From contig NC_066579.1 in NCBI RefSeq assembly GCF_024323335.1, positions 242,147,652 to 242,211,651 on the forward strand: 64,000 bases of DNA. Direction: 5' to 3'. The stretch is from Lathyrus oleraceus (taxonomy: Eukaryota > Streptophyta > Magnoliopsida > Fabales > Fabaceae). Positions within the stretch are counted from its first letter, which is position 1. Every line of letters starts with the position of its first letter. The position numbers and the translations under genes are program-made. Shown here piece after piece: positions 24,196 to 37,699 of this stretch. The notes below the pieces were generated by a model, which was given only the letters and a program-made list of their open reading frames with translations, did not search any database and was not told where the DNA came from.

Positions 24196-25070
24196 CTATT
24201 CATAAATATATTTTATTTGTTTATGTGTTATTTATTTATAATCCAACTCTATTTAATTTGCATATTTTCGAAGAAGATTTTTTTTTACTACAATAGGAAT
24301 CGAACAAATGGCCTCTTGGTTAAAATTTGTAATTAAATAATCTACCAATCAAATAGTGTTAAAATATTTTGTTAAAATGATATATATTAATAATATTTTA
24401 ATTTTGTATTACCATATTCACTATTTTCACTTTCCCTCATTTCTTTTCTCTCTAGTTTCACTTTTTCCCTCGTTTCACCTTTTCACTTTCCCTCGTTTCA
24501 CTTCTCTCTAATTTCTCTGATTTTTGAACAAAATAAGTTTGAATAGCTTCTTCATGGCCAGAATCTCTTTCAGTTCCTTCATGGCCCTCATTTTTTTATT
24601 CAATCAAATAAGCTCTTTCGGTCAAATCCTGAACCGCGTTTCGTTTCTCGTTGCCGAATCGCTTTTCATTTCTCGTTGCTGAATCACTTTCCATTTGAAT
24701 CCCTTTTCTGTTTCAATCCCCATTGAAGGTAAGTATCCATCGAACCCTCATTCTAACCTAGAATCCATCGAAAACGCTAATTGTTTACTTAATTCATGCA
24801 ACAATGAACATGGTTGGCTGAAGCAAGAACAAGAATCAACAAAGAAGAAGAGATTGAAACTTAGAATAAGAAGGTAATTTTCTATAATTTTTTTTTGACA
24901 AACTATTCTGAATGCATCATCGTGTTTGTCTTGCTGTGTATTAAAATTGTTAGCTTTGGAATTTTCTTATTATTTGCATCAAGAAGTGTAATTAGTTTAT
25001 TCACTTCTCAATTTGATTTCAAATTAGGGTTTATATTTGGTTAATGAATATTTGATTTGGTTTATGATTT
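24196..25070 (+). other. Interior of the CACTA element: host-like leader sequence, gene unassigned
   Basis: A TC-rich stretch (ttttcactttccctcgtttc repeats, 24420-24530) resembles a plant 5' untranslated leader, and 24700-24875 has a short open frame ending at a good donor (agaag/gtaatt). It may belong to the same captured gene as the L37-like exon downstream; this is a guess. Confidence 0.35.
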
Positions 25071-25073
25071 TAG

Positions 25074-25126
25074 GTAATTGGATTGTTGCCAATCTGTAGA
25101 AAGACCACTGGAACTGGTAGGATGAG
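25074..25126 (+). pseudogene. Captured exon fragment similar to ribosomal protein eL37 (RPL37)
   Basis: After an acceptor (gattttag) the exon reads, with a small 5' indel, into RKTTGTGRM and stops at a donor (gatgag/gtacat). The RKTTGTGRMR run is a near-invariant part of eukaryotic large-subunit protein L37. Only about 53 bp are present, so the call rests on one motif plus splice sites. It is on the same strand as the other captured fragments. Confidence 0.45.
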
Positions 25127-26435
25127 GTACATTATTATGAAGAGTTTAATGTTTTTTCCTTGTGATCTACATTTTTATTTTTGCTAATATGTAGGCAAAT
25201 ATCATTCTCTTCAACCGTAACATGATCTACATTATTAGTATGAAGAGTTTAATTTCATTGTTGATTAATTTAAGGAATTGGATAAAAGATAGAAATAAAA
25301 TTGTGTCATGAGCTTGTTATACATAATAATTAGATGTTACTATGATCTTCCTAAAGAGGATCATGAGTTTGATTCATATCTATTTGTGTCCAGTGTCCAC
25401 TATTAGTTAACTCTCATTCGCTAAGATATTCGCTATCTGATTGTGTGTGTGTTGGGTTGCTAAATCACCCTTCTTGAGATTCACCATAATTTCTTGTCTT
25501 TAAACCATTCTGAATCACTCAGTAACAACTAACAACCATTATTTGTTTCATCCTTCTGCTATAACACATTACTTTGATAAATCACAATAACATTCTTCCT
25601 ATGTTTTTAAGTTTTTTTTTCTTTCTTTTAGGACTAATACTTTGGCATGTCATCAATGATCAAATTCCTAATTATACTTTATCATAACTTTCTAGCTTCA
25701 ACTTTTTGATTGAAAGAAATAGCTTTTGTTGTTTTAGATCTACCTTAGTAAGAGATGCTCACTAGTTTTATTGTTCAATTTTCACCCTTATGTTGGAATT
25801 GTTGTTATTTTCAATCCTCGGATGAATAAAACTTTAGTTATTCCCAATTTTTGCTGCTGTTGATTTCTCTCTATATATGTGTTTATTTCAAGGGTGTAAG
25901 AACTTCTGCTTTTCAAGAGGAAGTCAATTATGAAGCACTTGTATGAACACACTACCACCTCTTATTTACCAATTTCTTTGCATTTTTCAATTTTATTATT
26001 ATTAATTCTCTTACAATTTAAACTAATTATTTTGGTTATTCGATTGATGAGTTTGATTTTTTTTTTTTTAATTGAAGGGGATTTATTTGACGATAAAGTT
26101 GCGATTTTGTGGTAAAACTCTGTTTTTCGTTGTTGTTTTGCTTCCAAGATGGTGTCATTTTCAAGATTATAGTTTATGGACAGGAATCGCGGTTCAAATT
26201 TAGTATTAGGATTTTAGTTTAATAGGTTTCTTCTTAGTGAAATGGGTATTTCCTTTTGTGGAATTCACTGTGACCCTCGAAGGGTCTCTTGTATTGTAAT
26301 CAAAATTTGATTTTTGATTCAATTTGCTTAGGGTTTGAGGTATATTTTTGTTAAAATGGTTAATTCAATTGCTGCAACTTTAATCCTCGGCTACCGTCCA
26401 GTTTGCGGTGGAAATATTTTAAACTAAAATTGTCC
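25127..26435. other. Intron-like AT-rich sequence inside the CACTA element
   Basis: T-rich, intron-like sequence with no supported exon. A short segment at 25895-25940 (aacttctgcttttcaagagg) between plausible splice sites may be another exon piece, but its source is not recognised. Confidence 0.4.
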
Positions 26436-26439
26436 GATA

Positions 26440-26709
26440 AGGGTTGACTGCTAACTTCCAATATTCTAAAGCATCTGTTTCCGGTGCCAAAACTTGAGGT
26501 AAAACATACAGTCTCTTTTTCCAACAATTCGGACTATATTGAGTTCAGATTGGTTACATTTATCTGTTTTATGCATTAAGACTTCTTCACAATTAGTTGT
26601 ATTTACTCATTTCCTTCTCATTTATAACACCTTGTCTGCTGTCATACAGGGTCCTAACTCTGTAGAATTGAAGGAAATTGGTCCACGGTTTGATTTGCGA
26701 TTATATCAG
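26440..26709 (+). pseudogene. Captured exons of IMP4-like Brix-domain protein (U3 snoRNP)
   Basis: An exon piece to about 26548 reads LKHLFPVPKLE then SNNSDYIEFR. A second, 26650-26709, lies between acceptor catacag and donor gttt and reads VELKEIGPRFDLRLYQ. Both match the C-terminal Brix domain of IMP4, which works in pre-18S rRNA processing with U3 snoRNA. The first exon has a small indel near its start and no consensus donor. The second is intact and in frame. The source gene's N-terminal two thirds and its end are missing. Confidence 0.8.
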
Positions 26710-27059
26710 GTTTGCGATGCGATTAAGTTCACTATTAAAGAGGATTGAAGTAAATTATCCCATGGATTATATAACATGTTTCCACTTAAGTGTGTTTTGT
26801 TTCAGGAAGGCTCTATCTAAACATATGTATTCTTTATCTTCACAATTTATATGTATAATATCAAACTTCTTTGTTAATCCTTTTAGAGAAACATCTATTT
26901 TTCCATTTACTCACAAGTTCAGGAGCTTATTTTCTCCTTTCTGAACTATATGTCATGGTAATACACGTCTATAAATGATTTCACTTTAGTTGCCTACTAT
27001 GTAATTTGTGTGCATCAGTATATGACGATTGCTGATGGCTTTGGTGTGTGTATCTTTAG

Positions 27060-27780
<721 letters not shown>

Positions 27781-27789
27781 ACCTGAATC

Positions 27790-28431
27790 CTGACAAATTT
27801 GTTGACTCCCTAGCGACTTTAGAGTCGGATAGGTTGAGGCTAACGAAATATATTGTATTTCTTGGTTGACCTTAGAGTCGGCTAAACTGATATTATACGT
27901 ATTTATTGACTTTTCTTGATTGACTTTAGAGTCGGTTGAATCAATGCTAAAACTATTTGTCGACTTTTCATGTTTGACTTTAGCATTGGCCATACCAATG
28001 CTACATATGATTATTGACTTTTCTTAGTTGACCGTAGAGTCGGCCAAGCTGATGCTAATTGTATATGTTGACTTTTCTTGGTTGACTTTAGAGTCGGTTA
28101 AACTGATGTTATAATTATTCATTGACTTTTCTAGTTGACATTAGAGTTGGCTAGGTCGACGCTAATCATAATTATTGAATTTCTTAGGTTGACTTTAGAG
28201 TCGGTTGGGGCAACACTAGGCATATTTGTTGACTTTTCTAATGTAGCATCAACTACTTTTAGCGTCTATGTAGCCTTGGTTAGTTTTGAGCAGATGATGT
28301 GCAGTAGCTTCACGTCTTTTATCCAAGGCCCGACACGGATGCTAAATCTGACGCTAAACCTCTATTAGCGTCGATTTTTAGGCACTTAATGTATGCTCTC
28401 ATCCGACGCTAATAATAATTTTCTAGTAGTG
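27790..28431. repeat. Right subterminal repeat array and terminus of the gene-capturing CACTA
   Basis: About nine or ten imperfect units, roughly 58-65 bp each, with the core gactttagagtcggttaaac and gatgctaa, each followed by ttgacttttcttggttgac. The array ends in gacgctaataataattttctagtagtg. Confidence 0.85.
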
Positions 28432-28929
28432 GATGATGGATTGCAAAAACACAAAAAACTCAAATGCAAAAGATTTCCAGATTTTACGTGAAAAACTTAA
28501 GGTAAGGTTTGGACATCAGAGGGAAGTCTTGGCCCCTCATTTATGAATCAGTGAAACAAATTAAGATTTCAAGATTATAAAAGTGTGTTGCATATAACTA
28601 TGATATGCATCAAATTGTAGCATATTTAGAATTTTGTGGCATATTTATAAACGAAGAATAAAATTTGGAAAAAACATTTTCAACCTTCCATGCATCCCAT
28701 GTATTGTTGCAACAATAATATAGAATGAGGGGATTTATTGAGTACTCTGATTTAGTTGCATCTCTTCTAGTGGCATAACAAAATAATGAACTTCTCATAA
28801 AAACAACCAGTTATGTCCAATGGGAACAATAACATATCCTGAAATAAATTTCACAATATTTAATTAAGGGGGAACAATAACATATCCTGAAATAAATTTC
28901 ACAATATTTAATTAAGGGAGTCAGTGTCA
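28432..28929. other. Unassigned insert or decayed gag of the old Copia; 48-bp tandem duplication
   Basis: No domain is recognised. The block ggaacaataacatatcctga occurs at 28823 and 28871, a two-copy tandem repeat with a 48-bp period. Confidence 0.5.
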
Positions 28930-29300
28930 TAATTTTTTTAAAATACGTGGCCGTCATGCTCGATTTGATGGTCATAGTTGAGGCAAATATCACACAGTCA
29001 AAACCACTTTTGTGGTCGAGGTCTTGGACAAGGTTATGTGAATAATTTTAGGTCTCCCAAATATTACCAAACTAATAAGAATCATTAAGATAAGGGTAAA
29101 TATATCTAAGAAGGCCTCTTGAGAAATCATGATGATTTCTGCTATAGATGTGGAAAGAAAGGTTATCGGTCTAAGGCGTGTAGGACGCATAAAAATGTGT
29201 GTAAAAGATGCAAGACATCTATAGAGGAAAAGAAAAACGAAATAAATTTTAATGAAATTGAACCTGAAAATGATACTACATGCATACTTTGAGGTTACTG
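28930..29300 (+). pseudogene. Copia gag zinc-knuckle fragment of the old element
   Basis: Reads DDFCYRCGKKGYRSKACRTHK: a CX2C zinc knuckle in which the expected His is Tyr, followed by the basic and acidic tail usual before Copia protease. Preceded by an Arg/Gly-rich stretch. Stops are present. Confidence 0.7.
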
Positions 29301-29419
29301 ATTTTGTCGAGTGAACAAATAAAATGAATATGGATTAAGTAACAACTTAATAATATGTATTTGAATAATATGTGGTGTGCTTGTATTAATTTTATTTTTG
29401 CATTATGTATCAAACTTAA

Positions 29420-29542
<123 letters not shown>

Positions 29543-29639
29543 GGTGTGCGATGTCCAATATTTGCATTATCTATTTCAAATAATAGTGTTGAATATATTT
29601 GGTTGACTTACTCTATTTTTAAGCTTATTTCTATTATAG

Positions 29640-30300
29640 GAAGGTTAGACATGAAACATGTCAAAAACATTTTCATTCCGAACAATGAAACCATCCACAC
29701 GATCCTCATAAGTAAGAAATGTTTTAGCAAAATAAATCTTATTAAAGGTGTAATAAATACAATCCCGGGTCCTGCAAATTTGATTGAAGGACCGGATAAT
29801 GTTATGTTTGTGTTACCAAATGGGACAAAGTTTGTCATTAATAATGCTTTTTACTCTCTAAAATCAAAAAGAAATTTGTTGAATTTTAATGACATATATC
29901 ATAAAGGATATGATACTGAAACTGCAACTGAAGGTGATATAAAATACATTAATATTACTGCTAATGTTTTGAAAAAGAAGAAGACTTTAGAGAAACTACC
30001 ATAATTGCCTTATGGATTACATTATACAGATATGCATGAAATTGAATGTAATTTAGTAGTAAAAAAAGATCCCAAAACAATGATTTTATGGCATGCCCCT
30101 TTAGGTCACCCTGGTTCAACAATGATTTGTAAAATAGTTGAAAGTACTCACGGTCATCCATTAAAAGGTTTAAAACTTACAAAAGAAAGTAGACCATGTG
30201 ATTCTTGTTCTCTTGAAAAAATAATAACAAAGCATTCACCAGGCAAGATTCAGACAGAATCACATGCAATTAATTTACATCTAAATAATTTAATAATTAT
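29640..30300 (+). pseudogene. Copia protease end, pre-integrase and integrase N-terminus
   Basis: Open for about 120 codons: TIHTILISKKCFS, a protease C-terminal region (ANLIEGPDNVMFVLPNGTKF, FYSLKSKRNLLNF), one stop at 30002-30004, then the pre-integrase zinc region (LWHAPLGHPGSTMICK, CDSCSLEK). Breaks off near 30285 where the integrase core should begin. Confidence 0.8.
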
Positions 30301-30720
30301 TGCATGTCAATTGGAATTATTGTTGAACATCTTGTTCCGCATGTGTATACACAAAATGGTTTAACTGAGTCATTAATCAAACGCCTTCAATATATTGCTA
30401 GTCCATTAATAATGAAAACTAAACTATCGGTTACAATTTTGGGTCATGAAATTTTACATGTTGCGCATCCATTCGTGTAAGGACAAGTTCTGATCATAAA
30501 CATACCCATTATCAACTTGCAATTGATATGGAACCAAATATTTCTCATTTAAAGATTTTTGATTGTGTAATATATATTCCAATATCTCCACCACAAAGAA
30601 TAAAGACGAAACCTTAAAGGAGGTTGGTAATATATGTGGGATATGAATCATCATCTATTATTAGATATCTTGAACCTTTAATAGGTAATATTTTCCAGAC
30701 AATATTTGTTTATTGTCATT
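30295..30720 (+). pseudogene. Copia integrase core C-terminal fragment
   Basis: Reads CMSIGIIVEHLVPHVYTQNG, then LTESLIKRLQYIASPL and, after stops and shifts, GYESSSIIRYLEPLIG-type sequence. The region with the first two catalytic acids is deleted. The glutamate in the QNGLTESLIKR block is the likely third. Confidence 0.7.
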
Positions 30721-30734
30721 TTGACAAAATGAAA

Positions 30735-30920
30735 TTTCCAACATGATATAACATGATACGTACCACATTTATTATATTTAGAAAATGATATAACATGATA
30801 TAGAAAATGATATAACATGATATGTACCATGTTTATTACATTTATCAACATCTTGTGGAAAAATAAACAATTAGAAAATGATATAACATGATATGTACCA
30901 CATTTATTACATTTGAACCC
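30735..30920. repeat. Local repeat of aaaatgatataacatgatat with taccacatttatta
   Basis: At least four imperfect copies in about 185 bp, inserted between integrase and reverse transcriptase coding remnants of the old Copia. Confidence 0.75.
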
Positions 30921-30929
30921 ATATATTAC

Positions 30930-32480
30930 AGGAAGAATATGTAAAGAAAATAGTGCACTTACAAAATTTAGCAAATCAACTACCATATTCATTTACTGAT
31001 TTGAAAAGAGTGACAAAGTCACATGTACTAGTCCTAAATATCTCATCTAGGATTGATATTTCAAAGCTAAAAGATATAGCACGTACATCTAAGGCATACT
31101 TGAAGCGTGACCGACCTATGGGACCCAAAGACAAAAATCTTTGAAAAAAAAAAGGAATATAAAAGATAAATATTATTGAAAGTGATCTTGAAAATATACT
31201 AGATAATAATAAATCAATAACTGAAAAACGTATGCTCGAAGAAGCACAAGATGGTGATAATGAGATCATTGATAATGAAACTGAAAACAAGAATGATCTC
31301 GATATTTTAGTCAATTATGTTAATACGGGAAATTTGTGGAACCGAAAAGGTATGAATATTGATGATATATTTTCATTCTCCATTGTATGTGAAATCATGA
31401 ATGAAAATGATGATCCCAAACCCAGAACCATGAATTTTTTTTCAAAATATAACTGATTGGAAAAATTGGAAGGGTGGAATAGATACTATGTTAAATTCTC
31501 TTAAAAATCGAAAAGTATTTGGCACTATTGTGGCTATTCCTAATGGTGTAAAACATGTTGAGTATAAGTGGGTCTTTGTAAGAAAATGAAATGAGAAAAA
31601 TGAGATTGTCAAACACAAAGCTCGTCTTGTTGCAGAAGGTTTTTACAAAAGATCGGAAATTGATTATGAGGTAACATATTCTCCTGTTATGGATACTATT
31701 ACTTTTCGTTATTTAATTGGCTTCTCAGTATTTAACAATCTTAATATTTATCTTATGGATATTGTTAATGCTTATTTGTATGGATCACTTGATAGTGATA
31801 TATAAATGAAAATCCCAGAAGGATTTAAGATGCTTGAGACATCAAAACCTTGAGAAATGTATGTAATTAAGCTGCAAATATTATTGTATGGCTTAAACAA
31901 TCTGGACGTATGTGGTATAATAGGATAAATGAATATTTTCTTAAAGAATTCTATGAGAATAATCATATTTGCCCCTGTGTTTTTATAAGGAAAACCATAT
32001 CCGATTTTGTAATAATTGTCGTCTATGTTTATGATTTAAATATCATCGAAACTAATAGAGAAAATAAAGAAGCAAGAGATTACTTAAAGAAAGAATTTGA
32101 AATGAAAGATTTAGGAAAAACGAGGTTCTTTCTTGATTTAAAAATTGATTATACTAAAAATGGTATATTGGTGCATCAATCAAATTATAAAGAAATGGTA
32201 TTGAAAAGGTTTAACATAATCAAAGCAAACCCTTTGAGTACTCTAATGATGAGTAGAACACTTAATGTTAAAAATGATCCATTTAGACCTAAGAAAGATA
32301 ATGTATGAGACATTGGCTCTAAAGTACCATATCTTGGACCCATTGGGGGCATTGATGTACCTTGTTAACTGTACAAGACCTGATATAGCTTTCACAGTGA
32401 ATATACTAAAATGATCGGTTCATGTTCTACAAAACGACATTGGAAATGAATAAAACATATATTTTGATATCTCTGAGGTA
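30930..32480 (+). pseudogene. Copia reverse transcriptase remnants
   Basis: HLQNLANQLPYSFTDLKRVTKSH and AYLKRDRPMGPKD (linker before RT), then the RT N-terminus (HVEYKWVFVRK with a stop, VKHKARLVAEGF, EVTYSPVMDTITFRYLI), MDIVNAYLYGSL, a gap, and YFLKEFYENNHICPCVFIRK with YVYDLNII where YVDD should be. LKKEFEMKDLGKTRFFLDL and NGILVHQSNYKEMVLKRF follow. GTLMYLVNCTRPDIAFTVN opens RNase H near 32345. The catalytic box is mutated and there are many stops. Confidence 0.85.
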
Positions 32481-32569
32481 CATCTGATCTTGGTTTGTTT
32501 TATTCTAACAATACAAAATGAATTTTGCTTGATTATGCAAATGCATGATATTTATCAGATCCACATTAT

Positions 32570-32799
32570 TGTTGATAATAACAAGTGTGAGTTAGAAACT
32601 TTGAGAAACAGAGTTTGAGGAAGTCCCACATAAATGTGAAGACTTGAGCCTTTATAAGTGGGAGAACCCACACACCTATCACCTTAAGGTTTTTGGTGAG
32701 TATGTGGTATGCCTCTCACAAATGTGTGTTGCTCTTAAAGAAAAGCCCCAAAGTGAAAAATGCTCTATCGTGTTGAACCCCTAAATTAATGTTCCGACA
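32570..32799 (+). mobile_element. 230-bp solo LTR or TRIM relic in Copia RNase H
   Basis: Starts TGTTGATAATAACAAG and ends TGTTCCGACA. Flanks attat (32565-32569) and ataat (32800-32804) fit a 5-bp duplication with one change, and the RNase H reading resumes across it. Contains gaggaagtcccacat and caccttaaggtttttgg, words shared with short legume LTRs such as the TRIM at 6243. Confidence 0.65.
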
Positions 32800-33259
32800 A
32801 TAATGCTAAGCCACATACTGGATATGTGTTTACATATGGTGACACTACAATCATGAAGATCTGAAGAAAAAAACACTTGTAGCAATTTCTTCAAATCATG
32901 TTAAAGTATTTTTCCTTCATGAAGCAAACAAAGAGTGTAGGTGGTTAAGATCAGTGACTCGGCATATCCAAGGAGTGTATGATTTAACAACTGATAAGAA
33001 TTCAGAATTTTTGTATGAAGATAATGATGCATGTGTTACCCAGATGAAAGAACGTTACATCAAAAGTGACATAATCAAGCATATTTCTCCAGAGTTTTTC
33101 TCTTTCACACAAAAACTTGAAAGAAATAAAGAGGTCAATGTTCAATATATTTGTTTGAGTAAAAATGTGTCAGATCTCTTCACAAAGGCACCCCCCCTTA
33201 CATTAGTTTTCAAGAAACATGTACAAAACATTGGAATGCGTCACCTTCGAAATCATTGA
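32800..33259 (+). pseudogene. Copia RNase H C-terminal region of the old element
   Basis: Reads AKPHTGYVFTYGDT, ISSNHVKVFFLHEANKE, EFLYEDNDACVTQMK, then HISPEFFSFTQKLERN and SKNVSDLFTKAPP, matching the RNase H end in order. A stop and shift occur near 32860. The end at 33257-33259 is near the natural stop. Confidence 0.85.
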
Positions 33260-33439
33260 AAAAGAACTATATGTGTTTGGTTGAGGGGAGCATAATGTTG
33301 TACTTTTTTCCCCTTATTAAAGTTTTTATCACAATGAGGTTTTTCCTAATAAGATTTTTAACGAGGGAACATATATTCCCTTAAGATTCTCTCCGACAAG
33401 ACACCAATGGAGTACTATGATAGATATTTCAAAAGGGAG

Positions 33440-33811
33440 TGTTATAAGAAATTAAAAAATCCTAATATTTTATAATTATATAAATCATATGTGTTACTAT
33501 TATTTTTAAATATCTATCTAGAATGCCAACTTAAAATAGTAATGTGAATTATCTATCATAATGTCAATTTAGAATAGTAACATTTTATTTACAATGTCAA
33601 CTTAAAATAATAATATGAACTACTATATTTATATAATAATTATAATTCTAGTAATATAGATACCTCCCTTTGTTTCATGTGAAAATATATCACTTTCTTT
33701 AAAAAAAAAATCTAAGAGATCATCTTACTTTCTATTCCTTATATTCATTAATTTGATATATATTCTATTAGCTCACAAAGAAATATTCAAATATCTGATT
33801 TTCTCAATACA
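33440..33811 (+). repeat. 3' LTR of the old Copia element
   Basis: Starts TGTTATAAGAAATT right after a purine run (aaaagggag) and ends near ctcaataca. Aligns with the partial 5' LTR. Confidence 0.75.
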
Positions 33812-36800
33812 TACCACAGTTTAAAATCAAATACTTGTTATATTGTCTTAGAGTGGAAAAAAAATTGGGAAGAAGATTTAACTCGTATTACTTTTTATTT
33901 ATTTATGGCAAACCAATACCAATCATGTCCCTATTTCAATCATAAGAACAAAGAATGCTCAAATTTCTACTTCAATTCATTTTTAATGCTAAAAACAAAA
34001 TCACCAAACTATTACAAAAGCATATGTATTCTACCAAATATTAGAAGAATTAAGCAAAAGATAAAACATATTAATATTTCAATTGCTCACACAATTTTCT
34101 TCTTTCCTGCTATTAGAAATTCTCATAAGCATTAGTTTAACATATGTAACTTTTTATAGATAAGAAACAGATACTAAGATAATGATTCATCAAATCAAAC
34201 ACTTGTTTAATAATGAAATTATATCCATTTTTGCTTTTCATCATGCTCCACATGTGGTTGCTAAGATCAGATATATACCTAAGAATGACAGATGGACATT
34301 GCCTAATTTTTGCTTGGAGTGTAGAAAATATGTATGTTTAAACTTCTATAGGATTTCTGGTCTTTACACGAGTCATTGAATGATACGGACAGTGTGTCCA
34401 TGTTTGGATTTTATACATGAATAATGAATAGTACCTTCGATTCCAAAATATATAAAAAATTGGATTTAATTAGAATACACTGACAGTGTAAAAGAATTTT
34501 ATACTGTCAATTAATTCTAGATGTTGGATATTGAAATATGTTTGACTTTTATTTTAAGAATTTATAAAATAATACAAACGGATAATGACGATAAATTGAT
34601 AGTGTAAATCTTTTTACACTAACCGTAATCCCTAAAAAATCTTATATCAAAATATACATAAATACTTGGCCTCCAATTTAATGTAAGTTATGACAAACGA
34701 GAAGTAGAAATGAAAAAAGTACATCGACAAATTATTGTTGTAATTAACCAGTCACAGAATCAAATTATTAGTACTACATGTGTTATAGATATCATTGGGT
34801 CCACCTCACAAATACGCGTAGTAAATCAATACAATAAGTTTTTTCTAACAATAGGCCTTGTAATGTTTATTCACTTGTTTATTACAAACACAAGGCTAAC
34901 AATATAAAGTACTTTGATATTTTTTTGAGAATTTGAGAATTTGAGAATTTGGACTCTCTGCTTACAGATTGATTAAATATTATGGCTAGTTTGGTTTGGT
35001 GCGCATAATAAACATTTTATCTCAATCCATTTTTCATGTCATATAAAATGTTCATTCGAAAACTTATCTAATTTACCCTATCTAGTTAAAATTCTTTAAA
35101 TTAGATCATAAACTAACATGATATTATAAAGAAATAAACTACTATAAACATGATATTAGCTCTTCATGGATGTATGTGGTTTATTCTTCAATTATTTTTA
35201 TCTTTTTTCGAGAGGATAATCTTGATGGAATCTTTTTTAATGTTGATTGATCCATCTTTGGATTGGGGTGTCTTGACCCTTGTTGAAAATAAAATTGTTT
35301 CCCAAATATTTGAATAAGAGTCACTTTTTAATAGAAAATGGGTTGTATGTCTATAAAAGGGATAAACTCTCTCAAAAAGATTTTTACATGAAGAGATGAT
35401 GGGTAAGTTTTGTTAAGGATTTAGGTTATTTTGAAGAAGTCGTTCATCGAATGAAGTTTCCCGAAAATCCTTAAAGTACCTCATAGACATCCACCTACTG
35501 ATTAGTGATGAATGCTCATATAAAAAGAAATATGAAAATTATTTTCTATAAATCCTAGATACCTCTAACTTTTCGTTATCAATTTATTTGGTGCGACCTA
35601 CTTACTTTATTAATGATTTTCTACAAAACAATGAAGAGGTGAGAATCATAAAAATACTCAATTTATAAGAATAAGTAGATAAGATTTTGAATTACACTTC
35701 TAATTAATACTACTATAAAACAAAAAAAAAATTGTTTGATTTAGAACATATATATAACTTAGAGTGCCGAGGTAAGTAAGATGACCATGGTTTATAATGA
35801 TGTCTCTGTACTTCTATTTTAAAAACATATTAAATGTTGCTGGAATTAATCTTGTGAAATTTCTTTGACTCACGTAAGAACACAAGAGATCATCTAGATC
35901 GTGATGGAATGAACTAGCCTAATCCGAAGTATTACTATATTTTTTGAGAAAACAATTCAAACAAAATGGGTTCAAATTTTGAAAAAATATAATTATAACA
36001 ATTAAAAAAATATATTAAAAAAAAATTATATATTAATAAAAAATTAATTTAATTATAATTATTTTAAATTTTGATCAATCTTGATTTTTGTATATATTAA
36101 ATTTTTATCATAATATTTTTTTTAATTATTAAAACTTTTTATAATATTTTATTTATTTTTATTAATATTTATGAAAAATTAAAAATTTCAAAATTTGGGA
36201 GGCACTAAATTTGGAACCCTGTGTCACTGCCCTTATACGACTAAGCTCGATCAAGCAATTTCAAGTTTAAGAAACTCTAAAAAAAAAACCTCTCTTTACA
36301 TGATTGTTTGTTTACTAGTGCATGTCCTTTTTGTTTTTAAATTAGATGCTTTCCTAGGATTGATTTCTGACAGGGACCCACACACAGCACGAGTCATGCA
36401 ATTTGTCACAAAAAGATCAGTTTGTTTAGTCGACTATGAAAAACAACAATCCCAAATTATAATCTATGTTCTGTTTTATCTGTCTGATAATAAGATGCTC
36501 AATTAAAAAACACAATGTCTAATCTTACAAGCATTCTAATTCATTCTTCTAATGTTGCTAAATCTATTTGAACTTATTTAAAAGATTTTGCTTTTTATCG
36601 TTAAAATGTTGCCTCACCCGTAATAGCTAGCTTGCATTTCTTAGAGAAAGTTGTTGCTGCTTTTGACATTTATTTTAAGTTTCATTAAAACATGTTATGA
36701 TTAAGTTGCATAGCTACTAGAATTCCAACATGCATTATCATAACCTAATCAAACTTCTTGCTGTCTATTGTTTTAATTTTTTTTTCTTTTCAAATGACAG

Positions 36801-37130
36801 TTTGATAATATATTCATTTTGAGGTAGCAATTAATAATAGGTTACATATGCCATATAATAAATGTTATTGCAAGAAAATTATATATTTTTATAAAAATGA
36901 TTAATATTTTTCATCAGGTGCAATTTGTTTAGAACCTTCTTAGCGCAGGGAGCTACCATACAAGTTCAGTTGATCTAAGTCTCAAATATGTTTAATGGTT
37001 TTCAGCATCTAACGCTTATTAAATAGTGGATTGTTATAACCGCTTTACTATATAAAGAAAAGGCACGAAGAATTCAGTTACATAATTTAAAATTTAATTT
37101 ACATTTACTTTTCTTCCTCACATACTGACA
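33812..37130. other. AT-rich intergenic region, no supported gene
   Basis: Only short unsupported open frames on either strand. 35930-36190 is extremely AT-rich with poly-A/T blocks. The only structured feature is the MITE-like element at 34475-34630. Confidence 0.6.
34475..34630. mobile_element. MITE-like inverted-repeat element
   Basis: The left arm acactgacagtgtaaaagaa and the right arm, read on minus, ttagtgtaaaaagatttac are inverted over about 33 bp, enclosing about 90 bp with no coding. Similar cactgacagtgtaaaa elements are common in legumes. The exact target duplication was not resolved. Confidence 0.6.
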
Positions 37131-37699
37131 TGGGCATTGTAGTTTTAACCTTGCAGGTCAATCCCCTCTCCACAGTGTCGGAAGCTCAGATCCATCGCAA
37201 TCCTCCGTAACCACCGATTCTCCATTCATTTCTAGTTCCGCTATGGAACAGTGGTACCGTATATGAGAATCAACTTCTTATTTCCGTGTGTTCTACAATT
37301 GCACGTTCGCTCCTCAACTCATCGATTCGAAACCTCCCAGTTTATTAGATAAAGAGTTCTCAAAATCGAGCGCGAAGATCCATTGCGTTCGACTTGATCA
37401 AGTAGCGTATCAACTTTAATATTTTGAATCTCCATATTCCAAACTTCCAAACTTCTCAATAATGGTTGGATCCAATGTTAATCGTTCTGTCGCAACACAC
37501 AAAGTCGTTGTCGCCAATGTTGTCGCTCAAGTAGCGATCAATCAACCACCTCACCTCATGTGCATGGTGTCACAAATCAAGTAGTAGATAGTCCGCTGCA
37601 TCCATATCTCTTCCAAGCTCCTCAAATTGTTGGATATATTCCAATGCCTCTGATTATGCCTTTGTTACCACCTCAAGCTTGACAACCTAAAACGTTGTC

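Noticed and set aside
36195..36506. Plus-strand frame of about 100 codons
   Set aside because: No domain or family likeness; sits in low-complexity AT-rich DNA and is within chance expectation.
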